From contig NZ_FCOG02000012.1 of NCBI RefSeq assembly GCF_001544975.2, positions 79,316 through 143,315 of the forward strand: 64,000 nucleotides of DNA, read 5' to 3'. A program made the translations under genes and the position numbers. This stretch comes from Caballeronia arationis. GTDB lineage: Bacteria; Pseudomonadota; Gammaproteobacteria; Burkholderiales; Burkholderiaceae. Shown here one piece after another: positions 41,303 through 51,503 of this stretch. How positions within the stretch are numbered: the first letter of the stretch is position 1; each line of letters starts with the position of its first letter. Below the pieces are notes generated by a model. That model ran no database searches. It was not told the origin of the DNA and saw only the letters and a program-made list of their open reading frames with translations.

Positions 41303-43624
41303 ATGGGAATCACAGACGATCTCTTCGCCGATCAGCAAGCCGCGCCCGAAGGCGAGCAACTGACACTCGGCGACTACGCGGAGCGCGCGTATCTCGACTA
41401 CGCGGTGAGCGTGGTGAAAGGCCGCGCGCTGCCCGACGTATCGGACGGGCAGAAGCCCGTGCAGCGCCGCATCCTGTTCGCGATGAACGAAATGGGCCTC
41501 GCCAATACGGCGAAGCCGGTGAAGTCGGCGCGCGTCGTGGGCGACGTGCTCGGCAAGTATCACCCGCACGGCGACCAGTCCGCGTATGACGCGCTCGTGC
41601 GGCTCGCGCAGGACTTTTCGATGCGCTATCCGCTGATCGACGGCCAGGGCAATTTCGGCTCGCGCGACGGCGACGGCGCGGCGGCGATGCGCTACACCGA
41701 AGCGCGCCTGACCCCGATTGCGAAACTGCTGCTCGACGAAATCGACCAGGGCACGGTCGATTTCATGCCGAACTACGACGGCTCGTTCGAGGAGCCGAAG
41801 CTCCTGCCCGCGCGCCTGCCGTTCCTGCTCCTCAACGGTGCATCGGGAATCGCGGTCGGGCTGGCGACGGAGATTCCGTCGCACAACCTGCGTGAAGTCG
41901 CATCGGCCGCGGTCGCGATGATCCGCGATCCGAAGATCGGCCACGCCGGTTTGATGGAGAAGATTCCCGGGCCGGATTTCCCGGGCGGCGGACAGATCAT
42001 CTCGTCGCAGGCGGAAATCTCGGCGGCGTACGAAACCGGTCGTGGCAGCCTGAAGGTGCGCGCGCGCTGGAAGATCGAAGACCTCGCGCGCGGCCAGTGG
42101 CAACTCGTCATCAACGAATTGCCGCCGAACACGTCGGGACAGAAGGTGCTCGAGGAAATCGAGGAACTGACCAACCCGAAGATCAAGCTCGGCAAGAAGG
42201 CGCTCACGCCCGACCAGTTGCAGACGAAGCAAACGCTGCTCGCGCTGCTCGACACCGTGCGCGACGAGTCCGGCAAGGACGCGCCCGTGCGGCTCGTGTT
42301 CGAGCCGAAGTCGAGCCGCATCGACCAGACCGAGTTCGTCAATTCGCTGCTCGCGCATACGAGCCTCGAATCGAACGCGGCGATCAACCTCGTGATGATC
42401 GGCGCCGACGGCCGGCCGCGGCAGAAGGGCGTCGTCGAGATCCTGCACGAGTGGGTCGGCTTCCGCTTCACGACCGTCACGAGGCGCACGCAGCATCGCC
42501 TGGGCAAGGTCGACGACCGCATCCATATTCTCGAAGGGCGGATGATCGTCTTCCTGAATATCGATGAAGTCATCCGCATCATCCGCGAGGCCGACGAGCC
42601 GAAACAGGCGCTGATCGAGCGCTTTGGCCTCTCGGAGCGCCAGGCCGACGACATCCTCGACATCCGTCTGCGCCAGCTCGCGCGGATGGAAGCGATCAAG
42701 ATCGAGCAGGAACTGAAGGAATTGCGCGACGAAAAGGCGAAGCTCGAAGAACTGCTCAACAGCGACGCCGCGATGAAGCGCCTGCTCATCAAGGAAATCG
42801 AAGCCGACGCGAAGCAGTTTGGCGACGACCGCCGCACGCTGATCCAGCAGGAAAAGCGCGCGACGTTCGAAACGCGCGTCGTCGACGAACCGGTGACGGT
42901 GGTCGTCTCGCAGCGCGGCTGGGTGCGCGCGCTGAAGGGGCACGGGCTCGATCCGGCGGGCTTCCAGTTCAAGGCCGGCGACAGCATCTACGCCGCGTTC
43001 CAGGCGCGCACGCCCGACATGCTGATCGCGTGGGGCAGCAACGGGCGCGTGTACTCGGTGCCCGTCGCGATGCTGCCTGGCGGCCGCGGCGACGGCGTGC
43101 CCGTCACGTCGCTGATCGAACTCGAATCGGGCTCGCATCTGCTGCACTATTACGCGGCGTCGGTGGACCAGCCGCTCCTGCTCGCGTCGAACAACGGCTT
43201 TGGCTTTATCGCGAAACTCGGCGACATGGTGAGCCGCGTGAAGGCAGGCAAGTCGTTCATGACGATCGACGACGGCGCCGCGCCGCTCGCGCCGATGCCG
43301 GTCGTGCCCAACGCGTCGCATGTGGCGTGTCTGTCGTCGGGCGGGCGGCTGCTCGTCTTCGGCATGGACGAGATGAAGACGCTCTCGGGCGGCGGGCGCG
43401 GCGTCACGCTGATGGCGCTCGATCCGAAGGAAACGCTCAAGCAGGCGCTCGCAATCGACGCGAAAGGCGTGCTGCTGATCGGCACGGGACGCGGCGGCAA
43501 GGCGCGCGAGGAGAAGCTCGGCGGGGCCGCGCTCGAACCGCATCTCGGCAAGCGCGCACGCAAGGGCCGCGCGCCGGATTCGTCGCTGAAGGTGAGCGAA
43601 CTGCGACCCGTCTTCGAAGGCTGA
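41303..43624 (+). CDS. parC: DNA topoisomerase IV subunit A
   Basis: A 773-residue DNA-cleavage subunit partnering ParE. The catalytic tyrosine is Tyr131 in [11 protein letters not shown]. The quinolone region reads [15 protein letters not shown], where Gln92 occupies the position of E. coli ParC Ser80, and Asp96 that of Glu84. The C-terminal beta-pinwheel has only partial repeats ([12 protein letters not shown]), the ParC pattern rather than the full GyrA box. Start at 41303 and overall length are normal. The operon ends at the terminator at 43644. Confidence 0.95.
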   Translation: MGITDDLFADQQAAPEGEQLTLGDYAERAYLDYAVSVVKGRALPDVSDGQKPVQRRILFAMNEMGLANTAKPVKSARVVGDVLGKYHPHGDQSAYDALVRLAQDFSMRYPLIDGQGNFGSRDGDGAAAMRYTEARLTPIAKLLLDEIDQGTVDFMPNYDGSFEEPKLLPARLPFLLLNGASGIAVGLATEIPSHNLREVASAAVAMIRDPKIGHAGLMEKIPGPDFPGGGQIISSQAEISAAYETGRGSLKVRARWKIEDLARGQWQLVINELPPNTSGQKVLEEIEELTNPKIKLGKKALTPDQLQTKQTLLALLDTVRDESGKDAPVRLVFEPKSSRIDQTEFVNSLLAHTSLESNAAINLVMIGADGRPRQKGVVEILHEWVGFRFTTVTRRTQHRLGKVDDRIHILEGRMIVFLNIDEVIRIIREADEPKQALIERFGLSERQADDILDIRLRQLARMEAIKIEQELKELRDEKAKLEELLNSDAAMKRLLIKEIEADAKQFGDDRRTLIQQEKRATFETRVVDEPVTVVVSQRGWVRALKGHGLDPAGFQFKAGDSIYAAFQARTPDMLIAWGSNGRVYSVPVAMLPGGRGDGVPVTSLIELESGSHLLHYYAASVDQPLLLASNNGFGFIAKLGDMVSRVKAGKSFMTIDDGAAPLAPMPVVPNASHVACLSSGGRLLVFGMDEMKTLSGGGRGVTLMALDPKETLKQALAIDAKGVLLIGTGRGGKAREEKLGGAALEPHLGKRARKGRAPDSSLKVSELRPVFEG

Positions 43625-43643
43625 GCTTCGGCGGTTCTGACAG

Positions 43644-43680
43644 GCGCCCCGTTACGCCGAGCGTAGCGGGGCGCTTCTTT
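43644..43680 (+). terminator. Intrinsic terminator of parE-parC
   Basis: An outer stem GCGCCCCG / CGGGGCGC plus an inner TACGC / GCGTA stem, followed by TTCTTT. Confidence 0.8.
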
Positions 43681-43757
43681 ATTCAAAAAACCGGAACCGG
43701 TTGGACAACCTCCAGTCGAAAGCCCAAGCCCGCAAACGACCTTCACCCGGAATCACA

Positions 43758-44216
43758 ATGACCAAAGCCATCGAAGTGGCGCTCTTTCTGCATCTGCTCG
43801 GCGTGGCCGTGTGGATCGGCGGAATGGTGTTCGCAAACTTCTGCCTGCGCCCCGCGCTCGGCGACCTCACGCCGCAATTGCGCCTGCCCCTTCTCGAAGG
43901 CGTCTTCGCGCGGTTCTTCAACTGGGTGGCAGCCTCGGTGCTCGTCATCCTGCTGACGGGCGGCTTCTTGCTGACGCAATACGGCGGCGCGCACGCCGCA
44001 TGGCCGCTGCATGCGATGGCCGGTCTCGGCATCGTGATGATGCTGATCTTCGGGCATATCCGCTTTGCCGTGTTCCCGCGCATTCGTCGCGCGGTGCAGG
44101 CGCAGAACTGGCCCGACGGCGCGCGTGCAGTCGGCACAGTGCGGCGGCTCGTCATCATCAATCTCGTGCTCGGCGTCGTGACGGTCGGCACGGCCGTGCT
44201 GTCGCGCGGGCTCTGA
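43758..44216 (+). CDS. CopD-like small membrane protein
   Basis: A 152-residue protein with four helices. The first has FLHLLGVAVWIGGMVFANFC with a conserved His-Trp pair, and the last two flank IFGHIRFAVFPRIRRAVQAQ. This is the CopD/DUF2214-type four-helix arrangement related to copper-resistance and heme-handling proteins. His residues at the helix ends could bind metal. There is no operon partner. The frame is open upstream to 43701, but ATG 43758 is the natural start. Confidence 0.8.
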   Translation: MTKAIEVALFLHLLGVAVWIGGMVFANFCLRPALGDLTPQLRLPLLEGVFARFFNWVAASVLVILLTGGFLLTQYGGAHAAWPLHAMAGLGIVMMLIFGHIRFAVFPRIRRAVQAQNWPDGARAVGTVRRLVIINLVLGVVTVGTAVLSRGL

Positions 44217-44219
44217 GCT

Positions 44220-45188
44220 TCAGCGCGGCTTCAAACGATCCGGCAGCGAATAGCGCTGCATCGTCCTCTCCATCGCGTCGAGAAACGCCTGCTCCGCCGC
44301 GTTCATCTTGCGGGCGCGATGCCAGAGCAGGTGGATGTCGACGTCCGCGAGTCCTTCCTCCGGTGGCAGGCGCCACAGGCGCTGCTGCGCGATGTCGTCG
44401 CGCACGATGTGCTCCGGCAGGCAGCCGATCCCGAAGCCCGCGAAAATCAGCCGCCGCACTTCGTCGAGACTCGGCGACGCCGCCACGATCCTCCCCGTAA
44501 AGCCGCGCTGATCGCGAAACACGGTGAGCGGCGACAGGCTGTCGCCGATCTGGTCGCTCGTGAACGAGACGAAATTCTCCGCGAGCAGGTCGTCCATCGT
44601 GAGCGCCTGCCGTCCGAACAGGCGATGATGCCGCCCGCAGAAGATCGCATAGCGCTGGCGCAGAAAACAGCGCTGTTCGAGCTTGTCGACGGGCGTGCGG
44701 CACAGACCGAGGCCCGCTGTCGCGGTTTTCTGCAGCAGCGATGAAATGATGTCGGACGAACGCATGATCTCGATATGCAGGTCGATGCGCGGATACGTTC
44801 GATGAAACTCCGCGAGAAATTCGTCGTACACGCCCGATTCGATGCGGCTCACCGTCAGCAGGCGAATCGACCCGGTGATGTCGTCGGTGCGGTCGTCGAG
44901 TTCGGTTTCGAGCCGCGACATGTGGCCGTAGATGTCGCTCGCGATCCGGTACACCTCTTCACCAGCGCGCGTCGGTTCGAAGTGCGGTCCGCGCCGCTGG
45001 ATCAGGTTGCGGCCGAGCGTGTCCTCCAGGCGCTTCAGCGCCTGGCTCACCGCGGGCTGCGTCAGGTGCAGCCGAGCGGCGGCGCGGCTCACGCTGCGCT
45101 CCTGCATGATCACGAGGAACGTGCGCAGCAGGTTCCAGTCGAGCCGGTCGTTCAGGAAGCGCGCGACGTCGGCGCGAAGCTGGGTCAT
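44220..45188 (-). CDS. LysR-family regulator
   Basis: A 322-residue LysR regulator: HTH at 18-78 (LDWNLLRTFLVIMQERSVSR, RLHLTQPAVSQALKRLEDTL) and a periplasmic-binding-like co-inducer domain. It is divergent from the transporter/amidase/deacetylase operon with only about 140 bases between, the classic LysR arrangement, and probably regulates that operon. The short gap has ATTAG (45203-45207) and CTAAT (45244-45248) as inverted half-sites. Confidence 0.9.
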   Translation of the reverse strand: MTQLRADVARFLNDRLDWNLLRTFLVIMQERSVSRAAARLHLTQPAVSQALKRLEDTLGRNLIQRRGPHFEPTRAGEEVYRIASDIYGHMSRLETELDDRTDDITGSIRLLTVSRIESGVYDEFLAEFHRTYPRIDLHIEIMRSSDIISSLLQKTATAGLGLCRTPVDKLEQRCFLRQRYAIFCGRHHRLFGRQALTMDDLLAENFVSFTSDQIGDSLSPLTVFRDQRGFTGRIVAASPSLDEVRRLIFAGFGIGCLPEHIVRDDIAQQRLWRLPPEEGLADVDIHLLWHRARKMNAAEQAFLDAMERTMQRYSLPDRLKPR

Positions 45189-45328
45189 TTTTTGCCTTCG
45201 ATATTAGCCAGATTTATACGGGAGATAATAAACCGAAATTTGACTAATGTTTTATGGCTGGCGATAAAACCCCATCCCGCGCCGCCCGACAACGAGAGAC
45301 GCGGCCCCGCCATCCCAAGGAGCTTCCG
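45189..45328. promoter_or_regulatory. Divergent control region of LysR and transporter operon
   Basis: A 140-base AT-rich gap. The half-sites ATTAG (45203) and CTAAT (45244) are 41 bases apart, and GATAAT-like hexamers lie between them. It should hold both promoters and LysR binding sites. Confidence 0.45.
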
Positions 45329-46639
45329 GTGAGTTCAATCCAGCACACAACCCGCCAGCCGGTGCGCGCCGCCGCTGCGGCGTTCATTGGCACGATGATC
45401 GAGTGGTACGACTTCTACATCTACGCGACCGCCGCCGCGCTCGTGTTCGGCGAGTTGTACTTTCCGTCGCACGATCCGTTCGTGAGCACGATGGCGTCGT
45501 TCGCGACCTTCGCGGTCGGCTTCTTCGCGCGGCCGCTCGGTGGCATCGTGTTCGGCCATCTCGGCGACAAGATCGGCCGCAAGAAAGCGCTGATGACCAC
45601 GCTGATGATGATGGGCGTCGCGACCGTCTGTGTCGGCTTGCTGCCGAGCTACACGAAGGTTGGCCTGCTCGCGCCGGTGCTGCTCGTGCTCCTGCGCGTC
45701 GTGCAGGGCATTGCGGTGGGCGGCGAGTGGGGCGGCGCCGTGCTGATGGCGGGCGAACATGCGCCGGAAGGCCGCCGCACGTTCTTTGCGTCGTTCGCGC
45801 AGCTCGGCAGCCCGGCCGGGCTGATTCTCTCGCTCGTCGCGTTTCGCGCGGTGACGTCGATGGACCACGCCGACTTCATCTCCTGGGGCTGGCGCCTGCC
45901 GTTCCTTGTGAGCGCGGTGTTGCTGGTTGTCGGCATCTTCATCCGGATCGGTGTGAACGAGTCGCCGGAGTTTCAGCGCGAGAAGGAAAAGAAGCGCACC
46001 GTCGAGCTGCCGATCGCCGAGGTGTTCCGTTCGTCGGGCTGGCTCGTGGCGCTTTGCATCGGCGCGAACACGATCGGCATCGCGGGCGTCTACTTCACCA
46101 ACACGTTCATGATCTCGTACACGACGCAATACGTCGGCGTGACGAAATCGCTGATTCTCGACTGTCTCTTCGCGGTCGCGATCATCCAGTTCCTCACGCA
46201 GCCGCTTGCGGCGTATATGGCTGAGAAGCTCGGCGGCGCGCGCTTTCTCAAGCTGGCCGCACTCTGCGCGATGGTCTCGCCGTACCCGATGTTCATCCTC
46301 GTGCAGAGCGGCAACATGATGTCGATGATCGCCGGCATCGCGCTCGCGGTGATCTGCATGTCGAGCTTCTACTCGGTGATCGCGGGCTTCGTGTCCGGCG
46401 TCTTTCCGACGCGCGTGCGCTACTCCGCGATCTCGCTGTCGTACCAGGTGTGCGGCGCGATCGCGGGCGGCCTGACGCCGCTCGTCGGCACCTGGCTCGC
46501 GCATAAATTCGTCGGGCAATGGTGGCCACTCGCCGTGTTCTATACGGGCCTGGCAAGCCTGTCGCTCGTGTGCATCGTCGCGCTCGATGCGCTCAAGCAC
46601 CGCCGCGCCGACGCGCTCGACGCCGTGCCGTCGCACTGA
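45329..46639 (+). CDS. MHS-family MFS transporter
   Basis: A 436-residue proton symporter of the metabolite:H+ family (ShiA/ProP/KgtP type), 12 helices. Typical features are GTMIEWYDFYIYATAAALVF, ARPLGGIVFGHLGDKIGRKK and VRVVQGIAVGGEWGGAVL-like segments. I take GTG 45329 as start because AAGGAG lies six bases upstream, rather than the ATG at 45254 whose 25 extra residues are polar. It is the first gene of a three-gene operon with an amidase and a deacetylase-type hydrolase, suggesting uptake of the substrate they degrade. Confidence 0.88.
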   Translation: MSSIQHTTRQPVRAAAAAFIGTMIEWYDFYIYATAAALVFGELYFPSHDPFVSTMASFATFAVGFFARPLGGIVFGHLGDKIGRKKALMTTLMMMGVATVCVGLLPSYTKVGLLAPVLLVLLRVVQGIAVGGEWGGAVLMAGEHAPEGRRTFFASFAQLGSPAGLILSLVAFRAVTSMDHADFISWGWRLPFLVSAVLLVVGIFIRIGVNESPEFQREKEKKRTVELPIAEVFRSSGWLVALCIGANTIGIAGVYFTNTFMISYTTQYVGVTKSLILDCLFAVAIIQFLTQPLAAYMAEKLGGARFLKLAALCAMVSPYPMFILVQSGNMMSMIAGIALAVICMSSFYSVIAGFVSGVFPTRVRYSAISLSYQVCGAIAGGLTPLVGTWLAHKFVGQWWPLAVFYTGLASLSLVCIVALDALKHRRADALDAVPSH

Positions 46640-46663
46640 ATTCATTTCGAGGAATCTGAAGCC

Positions 46664-47908
46664 ATGTTGCAAGTGAACGGCCCGCGACTGTGGGCGAGCC
46701 TGATGGAAATGGCGCAGGTCGGCGCCACGGTGAAGGGCGGCGTGCGCCGCCTCGCGCTCACCGAGGACGACCGGCGCGGCCGCGACCTCTTCGCGAAGTG
46801 GTGCCGCGAAGCGGGCATGACGGTCGATGTCGATGAAGTCGGCAACCTGTTCGCGCGGCGCGAGGGCGCGGATGCGTCGCTCGCGCCTGTCGTGATCGGC
46901 AGCCATCTCGACACGCAGCCCGAAGGCGGCCGCTTCGACGGCGTCTACGGCGTGCTCGCGGCGCTCGAACTCGTGCGCACGCTGAACGATGCCGGCATCG
47001 TGACGGAGAAGCCGATCGAGATCGTGTCGTGGACCAACGAGGAAGGTGCGCGCTTTACGCCGGCGATGCTCGGCTCGGCGGTGTTCGTCGGCGCGACGCC
47101 GCTCGCGGCCGCGCTCGACACGCAGGACGCAGACGGCGTCACCCTGCGCGATGCGCTCGCGCAGTGCGGCTACGCGGGCAAGCGGCGCGCGACGGGCCAG
47201 CCGGTGGATTCGTACTTCGAGGCGCACATCGAGCAGGGGCCGGTGCTTGAGAGTCACGGCAATCCGATCGGCGTGGTGACGGGCGGGCAGGCGATCCGCT
47301 GGCTCGACGTCAGCGTGACCGGCGTCGCGGCGCATGCGGGCACGACGCCGATGCCGTACCGGAAGGATGCGCTTTTCGCGAGCGCCGAGATGGCACTGCA
47401 ACTCGAAGCGATCGCGCAGCGTTTTGCGCCGCTGGGACTCGTGACGATCGGTCAGGTCGCGATTCCGAACTCGTCGCGCAATACGATTGCCGGGCGCGTT
47501 GCGTTCACCGTCGATCTACGTCATCCCGACGACGCGCAGATCGACGCGATGGAGCGCGACGTGCGCGAGGCGTTCGGCAAGGTCGCGCAGGCGCGCGGCC
47601 TCGAAGTCGTCGTAGAGACCTACTGGAAGAGTCCCGCGACGCCGTTCGATACGGAATGCGTCGCCCTCGTGCAGGACGCGGTGACCACGCTCGGCTACGC
47701 GCACGAGCAGATCGTGAGCGGCGCCGGACACGACGCGATCCATCTCGCGCGCCACGTGCCGACGGCGATGGTGTTCATCCCGTGCGTCGACGGCCTGTCG
47801 CACAACGAGGCCGAGGACGCGCTGCCCGAAGACGTCACCTGCGGCGCGAACGTGCTGGTGAACGCGGTGCTCGCGCGGGCCGTCGCGCACGCGCACGTCG
47901 AAGCATGA
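46664..47908 (+). CDS. M20 amidohydrolase (allantoate/carbamoyl-amino acid type)
   Basis: A 414-residue zinc-dependent hydrolase of the hydantoinase/carbamoylase subgroup (AllC, N-carbamoyl-L-amino acid hydrolase, beta-ureidopropionase). The metal motif is VIGSHLDTQPEGGRFDGVYG, with TNEEGARFTPAMLGS and HIEQGPVLE following, and GAGHDA near the end. It hydrolyses an amide or ureido bond to release amino acid, ammonia and CO2. Substrate is not readable from sequence. It is cotranscribed with the MHS transporter (24-base gap) and the next hydrolase. Confidence 0.88.
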   Translation: MLQVNGPRLWASLMEMAQVGATVKGGVRRLALTEDDRRGRDLFAKWCREAGMTVDVDEVGNLFARREGADASLAPVVIGSHLDTQPEGGRFDGVYGVLAALELVRTLNDAGIVTEKPIEIVSWTNEEGARFTPAMLGSAVFVGATPLAAALDTQDADGVTLRDALAQCGYAGKRRATGQPVDSYFEAHIEQGPVLESHGNPIGVVTGGQAIRWLDVSVTGVAAHAGTTPMPYRKDALFASAEMALQLEAIAQRFAPLGLVTIGQVAIPNSSRNTIAGRVAFTVDLRHPDDAQIDAMERDVREAFGKVAQARGLEVVVETYWKSPATPFDTECVALVQDAVTTLGYAHEQIVSGAGHDAIHLARHVPTAMVFIPCVDGLSHNEAEDALPEDVTCGANVLVNAVLARAVAHAHVEA

Positions 47909-47927
47909 TTCAAAAGGAACGAACCCG

Positions 47928-48962
47928 ATGCTGACTTACTTTCATCCCGAGCAACTGAAACACCATCCGCGCAGCTATTTGTCGCGCGGCCAGATGCGCA
48001 CGCCGCAGGAAGTGCCGGAGCGGGCGCTGCGGCTCGTCGAGGCGGCGAAGTCGCTCGGATTCGACGTGCGCGAGCCTGCCGACTTCGGCACGGCGCCGCT
48101 TGCCGCTGTGCACGGCATGAGCTATCTGCGCTTTCTCGAAGAGGCGCATGCCGAGTGGAAGAAGATCCCGCAGGACTGGGGCGACGAAGTGATGTCGAAC
48201 ATCTACGTGCGCGAGGGCAATCCGCTGCGCGGCGTGCTGGCGCAGGCGGCACGTTATCTCGCCGATGGCAGTTGCCCGGTCGGGCCGGATACTTACCGGT
48301 CCGCGTACTGGTCGGCGCAATGCGCGGTCGCGGGCGCGGCCGCCATCGCGGACGGCGCGCGCGAAGCGTACGCCGTGTGCCGGCCGCCGGGTCATCATGC
48401 GCGCGCCGAGGCGGCGGGCGGCTTCTGCTATCTGAACAACGCGGCGATCGCGGCGCAGGCGTTGCGCGGGCGTTTTGGCCGCGTCGCGATTCTCGATACC
48501 GACATGCACCATGGACAGGGCGTGCAGGAGATTTTCTACGGTCGTGACGACGTGCTCTACGTCTCCGTTCATGGCGATCCGACGAATTTCTATCCGGTTG
48601 TCGCGGGATATGAGGACGAGCGTGGCGCGGGCGTGGGGGATGGGTACAACGTCAATCTGCCGATGCCGCACGGGTCAAGCGAGGAAGTGTTCTTCGGGCA
48701 GGTCGATGCGGCGCTGCGGGCGCTCAGGCGCTTTCAGCCGGATGCGCTGGTGCTGGCGCTGGGGTTCGATATCTACAAGGACGATCCGCAGGCGATGGTC
48801 GCGGTAACGACCGAAGGCTTCGGGAGGTTGGGGCGGGAGATTGGCTCGCTCGGCTTGCCGACGCTCATCGCGCAGGAAGGCGGGTATCACATCGAGAGTC
48901 TGGGTGATAACGCGCGGGCGTTCTTTGGCGGCTTCATGGAGACGCGCGGCCCGGGCCGTTGA
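47928..48962 (+). CDS. Histone-deacetylase family hydrolase (acetylpolyamine amidohydrolase-like)
   Basis: A 344-residue class II-type deacetylase. The active site is intact: PPGHH (catalytic His pair), DTDMHHGQG (Zn Asp and His), GYNVNLPMP, and ALGFDIYKDDP with the second Zn Asp; the C-terminal QEGGYHIESLG carries the transition-state Tyr. It resembles bacterial AphA-type acetylpolyamine amidohydrolases, which deacetylate acetylputrescine or similar amines. It follows the amidase by 19 bases. With the transporter, the operon may take up and strip acyl or carbamoyl groups from amines (inference). Confidence 0.88.
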   Translation: MLTYFHPEQLKHHPRSYLSRGQMRTPQEVPERALRLVEAAKSLGFDVREPADFGTAPLAAVHGMSYLRFLEEAHAEWKKIPQDWGDEVMSNIYVREGNPLRGVLAQAARYLADGSCPVGPDTYRSAYWSAQCAVAGAAAIADGAREAYAVCRPPGHHARAEAAGGFCYLNNAAIAAQALRGRFGRVAILDTDMHHGQGVQEIFYGRDDVLYVSVHGDPTNFYPVVAGYEDERGAGVGDGYNVNLPMPHGSSEEVFFGQVDAALRALRRFQPDALVLALGFDIYKDDPQAMVAVTTEGFGRLGREIGSLGLPTLIAQEGGYHIESLGDNARAFFGGFMETRGPGR

Positions 48963-49064
48963 AGAGACGCGACGGCGGCCACGAGAGCGGGGCGTGCTCG
49001 CAGGCCGCTATCGGAAGCGGGCGCATCAAACGGTGTCTGACGAATCAATGCATGCCGCAGTCGT

Positions 49065-51503
49065 TCACCGTCCACCACGCTCATCGGTGAGCGCCGTCGG
49101 AAAAGGCTCATTCCCATGTCCGGCGCGCCGCTTGGGCGCTTTCCCTGCCGGCCATCCGCACACGCCAAACCGATCGAGGAGCGCCTGCACGCCATCGGCG
49201 GGAACCGGGCGCGAGAACAGGAAGCCCTGCGCCTCGATCGGCCCGAGCGCCGCGAGCCACGCAATCTGCTCTTCCTTTTCCGTCCCCTCGACGACGACCG
49301 TCAACCCGAGCGAACGCGCCAGATTGATGATCGCCGATACCATCACGCACACGCTGCGGTCCTCGGGAATCGCCTGGATGAACGAGCGGTCGACCTTCAG
49401 CGTATCAACGGAAAAACGGTTCAGATACGACAGCGACGAATACCCGGTGCCGAAATCGTCCAGCGCGATGCGCACGCCCAGGCGCTTCAACGCGGCGATC
49501 TTCTCCTGCACCAGTTCCGGATACTCCACCATCACCGTTTCGGTGATTTCGAGCTCCAGCTTGTCGGCGGGAATGCCGCTCTCGTTGATCGCGCGCGCGA
49601 CCGTCTCGAGCAGGTCGCCGCGCCAGAACTGCACCGCCGAAATATTCACGGCGAGCGACAGCCCCGTATAACCGTCGCGCTGCCACTCGGCGAGCTGCAT
49701 GCAGGCGGTGTGGATCACGAAGTCGCCGACGGGCACGATCAGCCCCGTCGATTCCGCCACCGGAATGAACTCGTTGGCCGGAATCAGTCCATGCTGCGGA
49801 TGGTTCCAGCGCACCAGCGCCTCGAAGCCGGTGATGCAGCGCCGTGCGAGGTCGATCTTCGGCTGATACGCGAGGAACAACTGCCGCTCCGTCAGCGCGA
49901 CGCGCAGTTGTTGCTCCCACTTCATCAGATGGTCCGCGCGATGCGACAGATGCGGCGAATAGAACTGATAGCAGTTGCGGCCCGCGTCCTTCGCGCTGTA
50001 CATCGCGAGGTCGGCCTTCTTGAGCAGGTCGATCTCGCTCTCGTTCGACACCGAAAAGAGCGCGATGCCAATGCTCGCGTGCAGCACGAACGCGCTGCCG
50101 CGCACGTCGAAGGGCGTCGCGAACATCGTCGAGATCGCTTCGGCCAGTTCCACCGCGCGCCGCTCGACCTCGTCGCCCTTCACGACGACGACGAATTCAT
50201 CGCCGCCGATCCGCGACAGCCGTCCGTTCTCGCCGACCGTTTCCGCGAGCCTCGACGCCGTCATTTGCAGCACGATGTCACCCGCGTTGTGGCCGAGCGT
50301 GTCGTTCACCGTCTTGAAGTTGTCGAGGTCGATGAAGAGCAGCGCGAGGTGCCCGAGATTGTCCGCTTGCGCAACGTCGTGCCTGAGCGCCTGCAGCGTC
50401 GAATAGCGGTTGCGCAGGCCCGTCAGCAGGTCGAACTCGACGAGATGCGTCATCTCGCGCTCGCGCCCGAGCAGCTTGCCGATCAGCCCCGTCGCGACGC
50501 CGAAGAAGCCGAGCATCGCGAGCGAGATGAACGTCGCCATCAGGAGATAGACGTTGCGCGTGTGGTTGTAGTCGATGAACTCTTCCTTCTCCGACAACCC
50601 GACCAGCACGCCGAGCGGATAGCCGTCGATGTGCCGGTACGACACGATGCGCTTCACGTTGTCGATCGGATCGACGTAGATCCCGGACGCGTGGTCGGAG
50701 GTCGGGTACACGCCGCTCGCGGTGAAGTCGCCGCGGGCGCGTTCGGCGGCGCTCTTCGCGTCGTTCTTGCTGGTGACGGAGGTCCTCGCGCCCGTGCCCT
50801 CGGACGCGCCCGCGCCGGTATTGCGCGCGAGCACCGAGCCGTTGTCGGAGACGACGGCGATCACGCCTTCGCGCCCGATCGACGCGACGTTGTAGAAGTC
50901 GCTCGTGAAGTAGGTCGGGTCTTCCGACACGACGACCACGCCCGCGAACGAGCCGTCCGGGTGATTCAGGCGCCGGGTGATCTGCAGCGTCCAGAGGCCC
51001 GACACGCGGCCGCGCACGGGACGGCTGATGTAGAGCAGGTCGTCGTTGGAATGCGCGTGGACCTTGAAGTGCTCGCGGTCGGAGAGGTCGATCGGCTTCG
51101 GATGCGGGTCGGCGGTGTTCGCGACCAGCGTGCCGTATTCGTCGATGAGCGAGACCTGAACGAGCGTGTCGCTCTGGACGACGCCTTTTTCGACGGTCGA
51201 GATGAGGTTGAAGTTTTCCGGCGACTTCTCGTACTCGTACTTGACGAAGCGCGTCACCTGGTCGACCTGATGGATCGCCTTGATCGTGTGTTGTTCGAGC
51301 GCCGACGAAAGGATCGCGGCAGAGGCCATCGATTCGTGCGTGGTCGCTTCGCGCTCGACCGAGAGGCGCGCGAAGATGACCGTCCACAAGAGGACGAGCA
51401 CAAGTGTCCCGAGCACGGGAATGACGAGCAGCGCCCGCCGGCGGCGGGGCGGCAAACCGCTGTGCTGGCCGTCGCGTGACACTTTGGGCCGTGTTCGATT
51501 CAT
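49065..51503 (-). CDS. dCache-GGDEF-EAL cyclic-di-GMP protein
   Basis: An 812-residue inner-membrane protein. Helix 1 (about 25-45) and helix 2 (about 318-338) flank a periplasmic double-Cache-like sensor domain. The cyclase domain has GGDEF at 433-437 but no RxxD in front of it. The phosphodiesterase domain starts with EALVRW at 561 and retains the catalytic residues seen in active EAL enzymes (ELEITETVM, DDFGTGYSSLSYL, LKVDRSFIQ, VVVEGTE). Both activities may be present; which dominates cannot be told. The start at 51503 gives a short cytoplasmic tail before helix 1; the frame continues upstream without clear features. Confidence 0.9.
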   Translation of the reverse strand: MNRTRPKVSRDGQHSGLPPRRRRALLVIPVLGTLVLVLLWTVIFARLSVEREATTHESMASAAILSSALEQHTIKAIHQVDQVTRFVKYEYEKSPENFNLISTVEKGVVQSDTLVQVSLIDEYGTLVANTADPHPKPIDLSDREHFKVHAHSNDDLLYISRPVRGRVSGLWTLQITRRLNHPDGSFAGVVVVSEDPTYFTSDFYNVASIGREGVIAVVSDNGSVLARNTGAGASEGTGARTSVTSKNDAKSAAERARGDFTASGVYPTSDHASGIYVDPIDNVKRIVSYRHIDGYPLGVLVGLSEKEEFIDYNHTRNVYLLMATFISLAMLGFFGVATGLIGKLLGREREMTHLVEFDLLTGLRNRYSTLQALRHDVAQADNLGHLALLFIDLDNFKTVNDTLGHNAGDIVLQMTASRLAETVGENGRLSRIGGDEFVVVVKGDEVERRAVELAEAISTMFATPFDVRGSAFVLHASIGIALFSVSNESEIDLLKKADLAMYSAKDAGRNCYQFYSPHLSHRADHLMKWEQQLRVALTERQLFLAYQPKIDLARRCITGFEALVRWNHPQHGLIPANEFIPVAESTGLIVPVGDFVIHTACMQLAEWQRDGYTGLSLAVNISAVQFWRGDLLETVARAINESGIPADKLELEITETVMVEYPELVQEKIAALKRLGVRIALDDFGTGYSSLSYLNRFSVDTLKVDRSFIQAIPEDRSVCVMVSAIINLARSLGLTVVVEGTEKEEQIAWLAALGPIEAQGFLFSRPVPADGVQALLDRFGVCGWPAGKAPKRRAGHGNEPFPTALTDERGGR

